The notes beneath the pieces are model-generated. The model was not told the origin of the DNA and did no database searches. It saw only the letters and a list, made by a program, of their open reading frames with translations. A stretch of DNA of 33,885 nt from Auxenochlorella pyrenoidosa (Eukaryota; Chlorophyta; Trebouxiophyceae; Chlorellales; Chlorellaceae): the NCBI GenBank assembly GCA_001430745.1, contig KQ481956.1, forward strand, positions 364,382-398,266. Direction: 5' to 3'. How positions within the stretch are numbered: the first letter of the stretch is position 1; each line of letters opens with the position of its first letter. Positions 1-9,984 of this stretch are shown one piece after another. A program made the position numbers and the translations under genes.

Positions 1-13
1 CCCACACACACAC

Positions 14-1249
14 CTGCTTGTACTCGGGGGTAGATGCAGGCGGAGGAGGCGTAGAAGAAGCGCTGAACGCCCGCCTGCCGCGCCGCCTCAATCATGTTGA
101 AGCTGCGGCCCGGGGGGTGGGTGGGTGCGTGCAAGCAGGATGTTCAGGCGTTGCTGGGACAGCACCTGGCGGAGGCACGCGAGAATCTGGCAGCATGCAG
201 TATGGCTGCGCGCTGCTGCGCGCGCCCCCCCGCGCCCCCGCCCACCTGATCATCGTGTTGTTGTACATGATGACCGAGTGGTTGGACTGGATGAAGCCCA
301 TGCCGCCCATGTCGGCCGCCAGGTTGAACACGTGGTCGCAGCCATCCACCACCTGGGGGGAGGGGGGGGGGGGGGCCATGTGGGATGCTGGGTGCATCGT
401 GGCAGGAGCATGCTGCAGCCATGCAGGGCAGCAGTGCAGCGTCATGCGAGCAGCGGCACCCACAGACCGCCCACCTTGCGGCAGTTGTCAAACACGCGCA
501 GGTCCACCAGGATGAACTCGTCGCAGAACACCTCCTCCTGCAGCGTTCAAGGCTCAGAGACGGGTGACATCATCCGTAGGAAATGCAAAGGCAGCCAGCA
601 CAAGCAAAGTTGCGCCTGGTGCCGCCAGCAGCACACTGGGTGCTGCTGGTAAAGTGCCCACGTTTGCCTGCTGGTTCTCATCGAGATGGCACCGCAGCCA
701 TCTGCAGCATGCACGTGCACACAGCCAGCACGCCCAGGTGTACGGCTCAGCTGCTGCCGCCGCCGCCACCGCCATCCGCTGCTGGCGCTCCTGCCCATTT
801 GCTCACCGGCATGTGCTCGTTGCGCTTCCAGTCTGCACAAAAGGCATGCAGGAGGTGAATGAGTGGTTGCGGAGCAGCAATGCGCGTGCGAAAGAGCAGC
901 CGCGGAAGGTGCGGTCGGCGCAGCGCGCCTAGTGCTCACCGCATCCCACGATGTAATGGCCCTCCGACTTCAGCCGCTTGGCCAGATGGCTACAGGAGCG
1001 GGGGAGGGTGGGGCGGTGGCCCAGGTAAGCGCATCGCCCATGCAGGCGACTCTCAGCCCCACAGCCGCATTCTCGGGCCGTCCCGCCCGCCCGGTTGACT
1101 GTTCTATTCCGGACGCACCTGGCGATGAAGCCGCCCGCGCCGGTCACGCAGATGCGGAGCTTCTTCTCGGGCCAGTAGGGCTCAAACGGGAACTTGGCGA
1201 GCTTGGAGCTCGCCTCATAGATGTCGGCAACCTTGGTGTTGTCAGCCAT
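14..1249 (-). CDS. GME: GDP-mannose 3,5-epimerase, 5' part, running off the window
   Basis: Family role: converts GDP-mannose to GDP-L-galactose/GDP-L-gulose for ascorbate and cell-wall polysaccharides, in the cytosol. Six exons are visible on the minus strand: 1119-1249, 940-989, 807-832, 475-537, 246-352 and 14-102, joined by GT-AG introns with matching phases; about 155 codons. The start ATG at 1247-1249 gives MADNTKVADIYE. The NAD-binding Rossmann motif TGAGGFIASH spans the first splice junction, followed by HVFNLAADMGGMGF and the serine-rich strand FFYASSACIYP, all very close to plant GME as I remember it. The YxxxK catalytic pair and the C-terminal half lie outside the window. Oddity: near the end of the last exon (26-30) there is one G too many, which shifts the frame after ACIYP; removing it restores the family sequence and the exon phase. 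Confidence 0.93.
26..30 (-). other. One-base frameshift in a G5/C5 run of GME
   Basis: Plus-strand G at 26-30. On the coding strand the frame reads ACIYP then R-V-Q, whereas four bases would give P-E-Y-K-Q as in plant GME and a phase-0 exon end. Either an assembly or sequencing error in a homopolymer, or a real lesion. Confidence 0.75.
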
Positions 1250-1992
1250 GGTGAATGGGCGGCAGGCAGAAAGTGGACTGTGCAGGCGGTGGTGGGCACC
1301 AAGAGGCTGCCGCCCCAGCGTGGCGCAGCAGTCGTGTCAATGCCATGCAAGCGCTTCATGGCAGCACCTTCATGGCATGGCCCCAAAGTCTCCTGCCGTC
1401 TGCTGTTTGATGATGCAGCTGTTTACTTAGGTGGCTGCGGAGCAAGTGTACAAGGCTCCTCACGCAAGTATGCAAGGGACGCCAACTAAGCAGGCGTGGT
1501 GGATGGAGACTGCAGCTGGATAGCTCAGGCAGCCGGAGCATTCCTGCTCCCAGGCAGGACACATTCCTGGCACCTGCATCCAGCGGCCGCTGCTGCACAG
1601 GCATACCTGGACTGCAAGCGCATCTGCCCTGACCTTCTCCCTGCTTTCCAGATCTGCCAAGCCCCGCATGTCGAGCCAATGCAGCCGTCGCTGTTGCACG
1701 AGCGCGCTCTGCCTGGTGAGCTGTTTTACAGCAGTGGCCAACAGAGTGCAGGTTATCCGGAATGTGTGCGGACAGGAATTGGAAGCAAGAGGCAACCCAA
1801 TAAATTTGCGTCAGCAAATGAAAGAACAACCCGAACTGAGATTGCAAAACCAAACCAAAATTTACTCGCTCGTATCTCTGGAGGTCAAACTAGCCCTGAA
1901 TCTGGCTATAGCTATGCTGTTGGGAGGGCCCCTATGCAGCAGTTGCGCAATCATGCAGCACCCAACACAGGATATAAAATCCCCTGCCTTGC
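1250..1992. other. Intergenic: GME promoter and 3' flank of the sulfotransferase gene
   Basis: 743 bases between two minus-strand genes. Open frames here have no recognisable domain. It should hold the GME promoter/5' UTR near 1250-1500 and the sulfotransferase 3' UTR down to the polyadenylation motif near 1726. A relatively AT-rich stretch at about 1795-1880 stands out from the GC-rich surroundings. Confidence 0.6.
1726..1730 (-). terminator. TGTAA polyadenylation signal for the sulfotransferase gene
   Basis: TTACA on the plus strand reads TGTAA on the minus strand, about 260 bases after the predicted stop at 1993. TGTAA is the common green-algal polyadenylation motif. Confidence 0.55.
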
Positions 1993-3841
1993 TCACTGTG
2001 CACGCTCCACGCTGTGTGTGGACGTACCTCCCCCCGCCGCCACTGCTCCCGCTGCAGCCTGCCGCAGCTGCGCAAAGGCCTCCAGGGTGCGGCGGTGCCG
2101 CTGCTGCGCCCAGGCGTACAGCATGAGGTCCCACTCGTGCTGGCGCTCCAGGTGGCGCTGCGCGCGCTGCGACAGCTGGCCCGACACGCCCGTCGTGGAG
2201 AAGTTGGTGCCTGCCCGCGTGTCAGAGGCGTAGGGCGGCAGGCCCAGGGCCCGCAGCAGCGGCGCAGCGGCGTCCACCTCCTCCAGGACCAGCACCACCT
2301 GGAGGGGGGGCCGGCAGCACGTGGCTGAGCGCAGGCGGTTTGCTGACAGGACGCCAGCCTACGCTTTGAATGCATTACAGCCAGCCCTTTATTCGATGCA
2401 TGGCGGTGGCTGCCTGTTGCAAGTGCACTTGCACCCAACTGCAACCGGCCTCCCCCCATGTCTGCAACCACCCCACCTGCATGCGCTCCAGGTTGTGCAG
2501 CGCCCGCTGGAAGTGGCGCCAGGTCAGCGGCGGCACGTCCCGCACGCCCCACACGCCCGCCTTGGTGGGCCGGCCCAGCACGCTCCAGCCGGCTGCAAAG
2601 CGTGTGAGGTAGTTGTCGACGATGCCGCCCGCCTCGCCCGGCGGGCGGCGGCTGTGGCGCAGCACCTCCTCGCCCACGTCTATGCTGTCCAGGGCGCGGC
2701 CGTCCTCTTTTGTGAGCACGTGCAGCATGTGGGAGATATACCTGTGGTGCGGCATGGGCAGGCAAACGTGGATGTGAAGAGGCCAGGGTTAGGCAGCACC
2801 ACAGCACGTCGCCACAACCCCAACCTGCTTCAAAGCATTCTTGCCAGCTCTGCATGCACGCTGCCCTGCCAGCGCCCGCCCGCATCCTGCGTCCTCACCT
2901 ACCCCCAAACCCATACCCTGCCGCTCTCACCGCTGCAGCGGGTGGCGCACCACGATGACGTGCACCGCCCCGGGCCCAAAGTAGGGCCTGTCTGCCACGC
3001 CATCCTCGTTGAAGAAGGCCACCGGGTGCCGCTGCTGCAGGTAGCGCTCCACGTCCCGCGGCGCCCCGGTGGCCAGCACGGTCGGCACCAGGTGGCGGTG
3101 GCCGTTGCAGTTGCACCACGCGTTGGTGCGGTGCGCCACCACGCGGTCTTTGAACTCGTCCACGCAGCCCATCAGGCTGGCGTTGGCGCTGCGGGGCGGG
3201 GCGGGGCGTAGGCAGGGCTGGTTGGCAACCTCCACCTGCCACGCTGCAACCCTAAACGGCCGGTGCCAGGGCTCAGTTAGGAGGTTGGCTCCACACGTCA
3301 GACCACAATGTTGCACACTCCAAGGCCAGCAGGCTGCCGCTCACGTGACCAAGGCGTTGCACATGCTCGAGCCGCCACTCTTGTGCACGTGGTAGAAGAC
3401 GAGGCGCGCATCCCCACTGCGCAGCAAACTGAGCGCGCCGCCTAGCGCCCGCCGCAGGCTGGCATCGCTCGTTGTCCCTGCATGGGCCAGGCAGCGCGCT
3501 GACTCTAAGAAGTATTGGGTGCGGGTCACAAGGGAGCTGCCCATTTCTTTGACATGTTTGGCAAATGCAACTTGTTGTGGAAGGTCTGCTTTGTCTACAG
3601 AGCCACTGGGATCCACGTTGCACGCCCAACCCGCGCGCGCGCGCGCGCTGAATTCAAAGCGGCCGGGTGGCGGCAGCCCAACCTACATACCGCGCGGTTG
3701 CTGTAATGTGCTATCGCATGTGCCCCCGATCTCGACCACTGGCATCCATTTGGCCGGGCCAAAGATCAGAAGAGCCGTCACGGCGGCCAGGAGGCCAAGC
3801 GCCAGGGCAGCTGCTGGAGGCCTCCTTGCGCGGGACCACAT
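1993..3841 (-). CDS. Type II membrane (Golgi-type) carbohydrate sulfotransferase-like protein
   Basis: Likely transfers sulfate from PAPS to a glycan in the Golgi lumen; acceptor unknown. Exons: 3691-3841, 3345-3594, 2931-3188, 2477-2741 and 1993-2298; about 409 residues. The chosen ATG (3839-3841) gives a short basic tail MWSRARRPP followed by one hydrophobic span (AALALGLLAAVTALLIF), a classical signal anchor. HVHKSGGSSMCNAL near residue 125 resembles the 5'-phosphosulfate loop, and VIVVRHPLQRYISHML resembles the 3'-phosphate-binding motif RxPxxRxxS of the Sulfotransfer_2/heparan sulfotransferase group. Uncertain points: the exon 2 acceptor at 3595-3597 (TAG) was chosen by phase; a strong donor after 2028 (GAG|GTACGT) could give another C terminus. 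Confidence 0.72.
3632..3648. repeat. (CG)n dinucleotide run in sulfotransferase intron 1
   Basis: Perfect alternating CG of 17 bases inside the predicted first intron (3595-3690). Alternating CG of this length can adopt Z-DNA. It is followed on the minus strand by an AG-adjacent sequence, but splicing there would break the frame. Confidence 0.8.
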
Positions 3842-4231
3842 GTTCGTGCATGCAAATATGCCAGCAAATTGAGCGCAACCAGCGAGCGCATCGGGCAAAA
3901 ATGATCCCATGCTGCGGGCAGCGGCAGCCGCCAACAGCTCCCCATCCATGACAGCTTCCGGGGAAGCTGCTGCCTGCCATGTGGAATGTTTGCTCCATGC
4001 AGTGCTCTTCCTGCCTCCAGCCTGCCACTGCTGCCATTCCCCAGCGAATGTTTGCAGCAAACCGGTCGGCGTCTGCACTCTACTTGTCAGGACTCCCCGC
4101 AAATACATCACACGCCATCTCGATTCGTGGGCTGAGCGCCAGCTGGCACACCTCAAAGCGCATGCAGCAAAATAAAGGAGTGCGCAAGGGCCTGGGCGGG
4201 AAATTGCGTGGCTGTGGCCTGTGCTGAGCGC
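3842..4231. other. Intergenic: sulfotransferase 5' region and Pescadillo 3' flank
   Basis: 390 bases between two minus-strand genes. An open frame continues upstream of the sulfotransferase ATG to about 4156, so an N-terminal extension is formally possible, but it would precede the signal anchor without recognisable content. No TGTAA motif for Pescadillo was found here. Confidence 0.5.
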
Positions 4232-7200
4232 CTAGCGCCCGCCCTTCTTCTTCAGGGACGCCGCCTTGTGCTCCAGGGCCGCCACGCGGGCCGCCTTCTC
4301 CGCCTCGCGCTTCTTCAGGCCCTGGTACATCTTCTTGGCCTGTGGGGGGTGCGGCGGGGAGGGCGGAGGGGAGGGCAAGTATGAGGGGATGGACCGGGAG
4401 AAGAGGGCTTGGTAGTTGGAGGTAAAGTGGTTGGAATCGCACAGGAGGGCGCAGCGCACAGCGGCAGGGGGGGAGGCTGCGCGAGAGCCGCGTGACATGT
4501 CGTGCGTGCCACAGCACGCGGCATGCACTGTTTTCTGTGGAGGCCCCCCCCACCTTGCGAGTCATCATGATGTCCTTCATGGCCTCCTCGTCGGCGGCCA
4601 GGTCGGCCTCGGGGGCGCGGCGCTTGCGGCCCGCGGGCGCTGCGGGGGCCTCCTGCTCCTGGGCCTCGTCCCCTGCAGCACCAGCGCTGCCGCCCTTCTG
4701 CACAGGTGTGGGCAGGATGGGGCGCGCATAGGTGGGCAGGCTGATAGCTGCGTGGGAAGGCGGGCAGGCGATGCCCAGGGAAGATGGAGCGCTCCCCTCT
4801 TAGCCAGCACGTCCACCCTCAGCATGCTGCAGCCCGAGCAGAATCCCGCAGCCCCTAGGCATGCAGCTCTCCCCCCAGGCCCCCCCCCCCCCCTCCCCTC
4901 CCGGCAGGTGTCCCCACCTTGAGCTCCTTGGCCAGCTCAGCAGCATAGCGCGCCTCAGCAGCCTCCAGCTCCTCCTCCGCGGTCAGCGCACCGCCGGCGG
5001 CGCCGCCCTCACCGCCCTCGCCCTCCTCCCCCACAAACACGTCGCCGCCAGCGGCAGCCGCGGCGCGCCTCCGCCGCGCCGCCCGCGCCGCGTCCTGGAG
5101 CGCCGCCAGCTGGCGTCCGTACTCGGGCACATACCCCTCCTCCTCGGCGCTCACAAACGGCGACAGGTGCGGCGGCAGCGGCTTGCCGGGCGCGTACAGC
5201 GAGGGCTTGGCCAGCACCCTGAAGTTGGCGCTGTCAAACACCCACTGCGGCTGCACGTACTCGCGCGACAGGAAGCGGTGGCCCTGGGTGGGGCGGTCCA
5301 CCACCTGTGTCGGGCAGCAGGGAGGGCGGGACGCGCAGGGTCGGCAAAGGGCGGGGTCGAGGACTGGCCCAGCATGAAGACGCTGACCGCAGGCGCAGAC
5401 CGCAGGCGCAGACCGCAGGCGCCAGGGTGCAGGGCTGGGCCCCCTCTTTGAGCCTGCCCCCATCGACCCCCAGGGACACTGCCTGCACACGAGCTTTGCA
5501 CCCCCACTGTCCGCATTGGGCAGCTCATGGCAACATGGCAAGCTGCCTGCGCCCCACACCCGCCCACCTGGTGTGTGACGCGCTCGTCGCCCTCCCGGAT
5601 GGGCGACCCCTCGCCGTCCCACCCCGCCTCGCCGCCAAAGGAGCGGATCACCAGCAGCAGCTGCTCGCGCGGCACCTCGCGCCCCAGGAAGAACACCAGG
5701 CCCTGCGGGGGGTGGGGTGGGGGTGGGGGGGTGTGGATGGCAGGTGGGCTGGTCGCAGCAGGTCATTGCTGTTGAGGGGGCTGGCATGCATCAGCAGCAC
5801 TGAGAGCGCGGCCCCCGGCTGGCCGTGACTGCCTCAGCCTGAGGTTTGCAACAAGGCTGGCTGGCCCCTGCCGCCTGCCTTCTGCGCGCCCGCCGCTCAG
5901 CCAAGCAACCCCGCGTGCCAGACAGGTGCGCGCCCGCACCTTGAAGAGCGCGGCGCACACCGCGGCATCGTCGTCTGCATCCACATCGGCAGCGCCGCCC
6001 GCCAGCCGCTCCCCATCCTCCTCCTTCTGCTCCCCCTCATCCTCGTCGTCACTGCTGGCCGCGGCCCCTCCAGCTGCCAGGTCGGCATCCGTTGGGTCTG
6101 CCGCTGCTGCTGCCGCCGCTGCTGGCGCCTCCTCATCATCATCATCATCGTCGCTCTCCTCCTCGCTGCTGCCCTCTTCGCCATCCCCTCCTTCGTCGCC
6201 AGAGTCGATCTCGAAATCATCTCCACTTCCCGCCTCTGCCTCCTCGTCCTCCTCGTCTGCCGCCGCGTCTTGCTGCTGCTGCTCACCCGCTGCTGCCGCC
6301 GCCTCCGAGCGCGGCCGCTCGCTGCGGATCTCAGCCTCCAGCTCCTTCACCTGCAAGGCGGGCGAGCAGAGGCCGTGCAGCAAGGATCAGCGCGATGCCA
6401 GGGCCGCGATGCAGCTCGCGTTTGCTACAAGCCCTGCCAGCAGGACCGTGCCTGCGGCCGCGCACACTTGCGACACCGCCTCATGCTGAAGGCACCCCCA
6501 AAACAATGCGGGTGGCTGCGCCCCCAAAGCACGTGAGCGGCAGCACCGCAGCGGCTGTCCCCACCTTGTCTGCCAGGCTGCCCAGCCGCTGCTGCGCCTC
6601 CGGGTTCACCCCCCGCTCCTCGCCGCCATCATCCGCCGCCGCTGCCGCCGGCGCGGGCAGCGCCGCGCCACCGCCGCTGCCGCCGGCCGCCAGCTCCTTC
6701 ATGAGGGCGTCCAGGCCTGCTGCCGCCGCTTCCAGCTTAGGGTCCAGCACCGGCGGGTAGCGCAGGCCCAGCGAGTGGTACAGCTTGAAGTTGACAAACT
6801 GCAGGGGGGGCGGGGGAAGGGGTGGCAGGCTAGGTTGAGGAGTGGCGGCGGGCTGGCCTGGGGTCAGCAGAGCAGCAGCTCACGGCGTGCAGGGTGCGTG
6901 GGGTGCGGCCCCCCGTCTCAGCTGCATGCGGCAGCGCTCCCGAGGCATGCCAGCGTGCCGCCTCGTGTGCACGGCAAGACGCGCCTGGGCCGCCTTGACA
7001 GCACCCCGGCGCCCCACCCTGCGCGCCCCCACCTTGAGCAGCGTCTGGTAAAACTCCAGGAAGGTGAGCATGACCTTGTAGTCGACGTCGGGGGGCAGCA
7101 CCTGGGAGGTGGCGTGCGGCACCAGCCAGGTCACCGTCTGGCCCTGCACCTCGGCCTGGTAGTAAAAGCTGGGGGGGGGGGGGGGGGGGGGGCAAGGAGG

Positions 7201-8776
7201 GGGCAGCTGTGAGAAAGGGCCGGGGTTTTGAACAGAGTGCCGAGCTGGTGGGTTGCTGGGATGGGCAGGCCCTCGTGGCCGGGCTCCACGACAGCAGGGC
7301 AGCAGGCCTGGCGCAGCGCTGCCCGCGCCCCCAGCCCGGGGCGGGGTTCTGCAGTGCCCCTCACCCCTTCACGGAGATGAAGGTCTTGCGCAGCGCGTGC
7401 GCGCGCACCACCCAGGCCTGCCACTCGAGCGCCAGGCGGCGCGCCAGCGCGACCACGGGCGCGGGGATGCTGTGCGCGCGCTCCGCCGGCAGCACCGCAA
7501 ACAGGTGCACCATGGTGAGGGGGTCGTCCAGGTCGCGCAGGGCGTCCACAAACGAGGGGTAGCTGCAGGGGGGGGGGGGTTTGAACAGGGGCTTGCTGGT
7601 GGCGGTGGTGGTGGTCACGCATTCCCGGGCCAACGTGCATGGCAGCTCGAACAACAGATGCGCGCCAGCCAGCTTGGCACCCCTGACCCTCTGCGCCCTG
7701 CTCGGTGAGCACACAGGAGGCCGACTGCCCAGGGCCCGGGCGCTCACCGCTCGCGAACCAGGTGGTCCAGGCGGTATGTGGGCTTGCGCGCCGCCAGCCG
7801 CGCCGCCAGGTCCCGGTTCTTCTTGGCAGCCGCGCGCCGCACCTGCTTGGCGGTGGCGGTTGGTCAGGGGGGGCAGCAAGCTGGGAGGCAGGCAGCAGGC
7901 AGGGCGGGTGTGCTGGTCCCAGGCCCTGCTGGGCAGGACAGGCGGCGGCACAGGCCCGTGCGGCGCTGCGGTGTGGCTGCAGAGGAGGCGCTGCAGCACG
8001 TGGCTTGAGGACGGGCGTTGGTGGCAGCAGGCACGGCCCCCCCGCCCACCTTCTTGTCAAACGCCGCCAGCTCCCGCGCCTTCTTCAGCAGCGGCTCGTG
8101 CAGCAGGTAGGCAATGTCCTTGACATGGTAGTACGTCTTGTTCTGGCCCTGCAGGGCGGCGCAGTGTGCAGCGCACGATTGCGATCAGGTACGCGCGCAC
8201 AGGCACACCTCTGGCAGGCACACCCGAGCAAGAGGGGGGCAGGTGGAGCGACACGAGTGCGAGCACAACATGTGGATGTGTGCTCTGTAGCCATTGAATG
8301 ACTGACCCAGCCCTGGGTGCGCCAGGCAGCTGTTTGCACCAGCGCTACCACCCAGCGTGCAGCCAGCCCAGCCCCTGCCACGGCGTGCCTGCGGCTTCTT
8401 CTTGGGCTCGCGGGGGTGGATGCCCTTGAGGATGCACAGCCGCCGGAACTCCGACAGCTTCAGCTGCAGCTTCTTCAGCGCCTGGTTGCGCGTCAGGTAC
8501 TGCACGGCATTGCCTGACGTGCCCTGCAGGCGAGAGGTGGGAAGACCGCGCAGAGAGAGGTCATGGCAGCAGCGGCGGCAGGCGGCTGGCGGCTGGCGGC
8601 AGTGGCCGCAAGGCGGTGGGGGACGCAGGGGCCATGCATGCAATGCATGGATTGCCTCCAGTGACGGCTTGGCATGCCCGGGAGTTGGAGAGCAGCCCGC
8701 CCAGGCGAGCCGGACAGAGCATGCTGGCAGCTGGGGTGATTGGGAGGGCATTTCGCACCTTTTTCTTCTTGAGCAT
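4232..8776 (-). CDS. PES1: Pescadillo ribosome-biogenesis factor
   Basis: Known role: nucleolar scaffold of the PeBoW complex (PES1-BOP1-WDR12), needed for 27S/32S pre-rRNA processing and 60S maturation. Exons: 8759-8776, 8389-8523, 8050-8148, 7748-7842, 7365-7562, 7033-7168, 6565-6798, 5940-6350, 5568-5702, 4918-5304, 4554-4697 and 4232-4339; the frame stays open for 699 residues. The first exon is an 18-base microexon (MLKKKK). The Pescadillo N-terminal domain is plain ([76 protein letters not shown]). A long Asp/Glu/Ser-rich linker follows (exon 8), then a BRCT domain ([14 protein letters not shown] to [14 protein letters not shown]) and a basic C terminus ending KKKGGR. Intron 2 uses a GC donor. 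It is read divergently from the gene at 9126. Confidence 0.95.
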
Positions 8777-9125
8777 GGCTGCTAGAGACTACAGCTTCCC
8801 GTCCAGCCGTCAGGCAGAAGCGCCGCCGCCAGGCAGGAGCGGCAGTGGCGTTTCCAAGCTTCAGATGTAGTCGCCGGCGATTAATTCAGAAGCTAAAGCC
8901 ACACAGCACTGTCAGCAGCGCCGAAGGGCCTCTCGTCTTTCGCGCCCTGCCACGTGGCTTGCGGAGGCATCTCAGGCCCTTCAAACTCTCCCGTGGCCGC
9001 TGCGCTCGCACATTTCCGCCCGCAACACATCAAAGAGTGCTTGCAAAAGCTTGGAGGCCCAGTCAGTCTCTCTCCTGCAGAGCAATCTACTCCATATTTC
9101 CTGACGCGGTGCCTGCAAGCCCGCC
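8777..9125. promoter_or_regulatory. Short divergent promoter between Pescadillo and the 9126 gene
   Basis: 349 bases separate the two opposed start codons, so both 5' UTRs and promoters must lie here. No clear TATA box was identified and no conserved gene is visible. Assignment rests on gene orientation only. Confidence 0.5.
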
Positions 9126-9407
9126 ATGGACCCTCACTGTAGGCCGCTGCCCCCCGAGAAGCCAGTGGGCATATCCATTCCGCTGATGGCTGTGAGCTGG
9201 GGCCTGGAGGAGGAGGCTGGCCCCGCCGGCGCCAGCCCCGACCGGACGACGCGCCGCACCTCCTCCTGGCTGTCCCCCCGCTCCTCCTCCTGCTCCAGCG
9301 CTGACATGGAACTTGAGACGGCACGCAAGAAGCTGGGTCTGAGCCCAAAGGCCCCGTGCAGCAAGAGCAAGGGTCTCTTTGGGTGGCTGAAGGGCGCGCG
9401 CAAGTGA
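9126..9407 (+). CDS. Unknown 93-residue basic protein, single exon
   Basis: Not recognised. The ATG sits in a good context (CGCCATGG) and the frame runs to TGA without needing an intron. The N terminus is Pro-rich and hydrophobic in part (PLPPEKPVGISIPLMAV), the centre is Ser/Arg-rich with many potential phosphosites (RRTSSWLSPRSSSCSSAD), and the C terminus is basic with an amphipathic look (KSKGLFGWLKGARK). No signal peptide or obvious membrane span. Support for a real gene: it fills the gap between divergent Pescadillo and convergent VTE3, has no larger opposing model, and is followed by TGTAA 254 bases after the stop. Expression is unproven. Confidence 0.55.
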   Translation: MDPHCRPLPPEKPVGISIPLMAVSWGLEEEAGPAGASPDRTTRRTSSWLSPRSSSCSSADMELETARKKLGLSPKAPCSKSKGLFGWLKGARK

Positions 9408-9660
9408 GACGCACCCTGCACCGCATGCAGCGCAGCGCTGCAGCCGCCCCACTGAAACCCACTTCAACTGCCACTTGTACCATGCCTGCTCCTCCTCCCA
9501 TCAACCCTTTCCTTGCTGTTCCTCCTCTTCCCCGTTACTATCTTCTTTGTCAAGCCTTCATTTAAGATGCATGAGCCTTGCCTCCAGTTTTGCCTCCAAA
9601 ACCTGCAAATACCCATGTTTTATTCAAAAACGCACCCCTTGTGTGCGAAGTCAAGGAAAG

Positions 9661-9665
9661 TGTAA
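9661..9665 (+). terminator. TGTAA polyadenylation signal for the 9126 gene
   Basis: First TGTAA after the stop at 9407; a second copy lies at 9755-9759. Confidence 0.6.
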
Positions 9666-9691
9666 TGCCTTTGGCCAAACGATGCATGCAC

Positions 9692-9696
9692 TTACA
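9692..9696 (-). terminator. TGTAA polyadenylation signal for VTE3
   Basis: TTACA on the plus strand, about 290 bases past the VTE3 stop. It lies between the two plus-strand signals, so the transcripts probably overlap. Confidence 0.55.
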
Positions 9697-9754
9697 GTCA
9701 GAAGGTTTCATACAAGAGTCTGCAATCAAAGACCAGGGTCCAGCGTTTGAGGTC

Positions 9755-9759
9755 TGTAA
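9755..9759 (+). terminator. Second TGTAA motif for the 9126 gene
   Basis: Alternative polyadenylation signal about 350 bases after the stop of the 9126 gene. Confidence 0.35.
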
Positions 9760-9984
9760 GAGCTGGCAGCATGTAGGCAGGCAGGCAAGAACATTGCAGG
9801 GCCAGGCAGATTGGCAGGGCCAGCCAGGGAGTTCAGACCAGGGAGGCATGATCTGGGCAATGCAAAATCAGGGACGAATCAACGCGGACTGGTGTGCCCT
9901 CAGGGGCCAAAGCCAGGGAGAAGGCAGGCAGGTGGGGGGAGGTTTCTCAGCATCATTAGTGCGGGCACAGTCGTCCGTTCCACC

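Larger units (their letters stand above)
9408..9984. other. Convergent 3' UTR region
   Basis: 577 bases between the stop of the 9126 gene (+) and the stop of VTE3 (-). Base composition is less GC-rich than nearby coding DNA. It holds interdigitated polyadenylation motifs for both strands (9661-9665 +, 9692-9696 -, 9755-9759 +). No coding feature supported. Confidence 0.6.

Noticed and set aside
3646..3650. CAG acceptor beside the (CG)8 run for sulfotransferase exon 2
   Set aside because: It would need two carried bases while exon 1 ends with one, so the frame breaks.
4735..4765. CAG acceptor before CTATCAGCC for Pescadillo exon 11
   Set aside because: It gives the wrong phase and a premature stop; the acceptor at 4698-4700 keeps the frame and has a good C/T tract.
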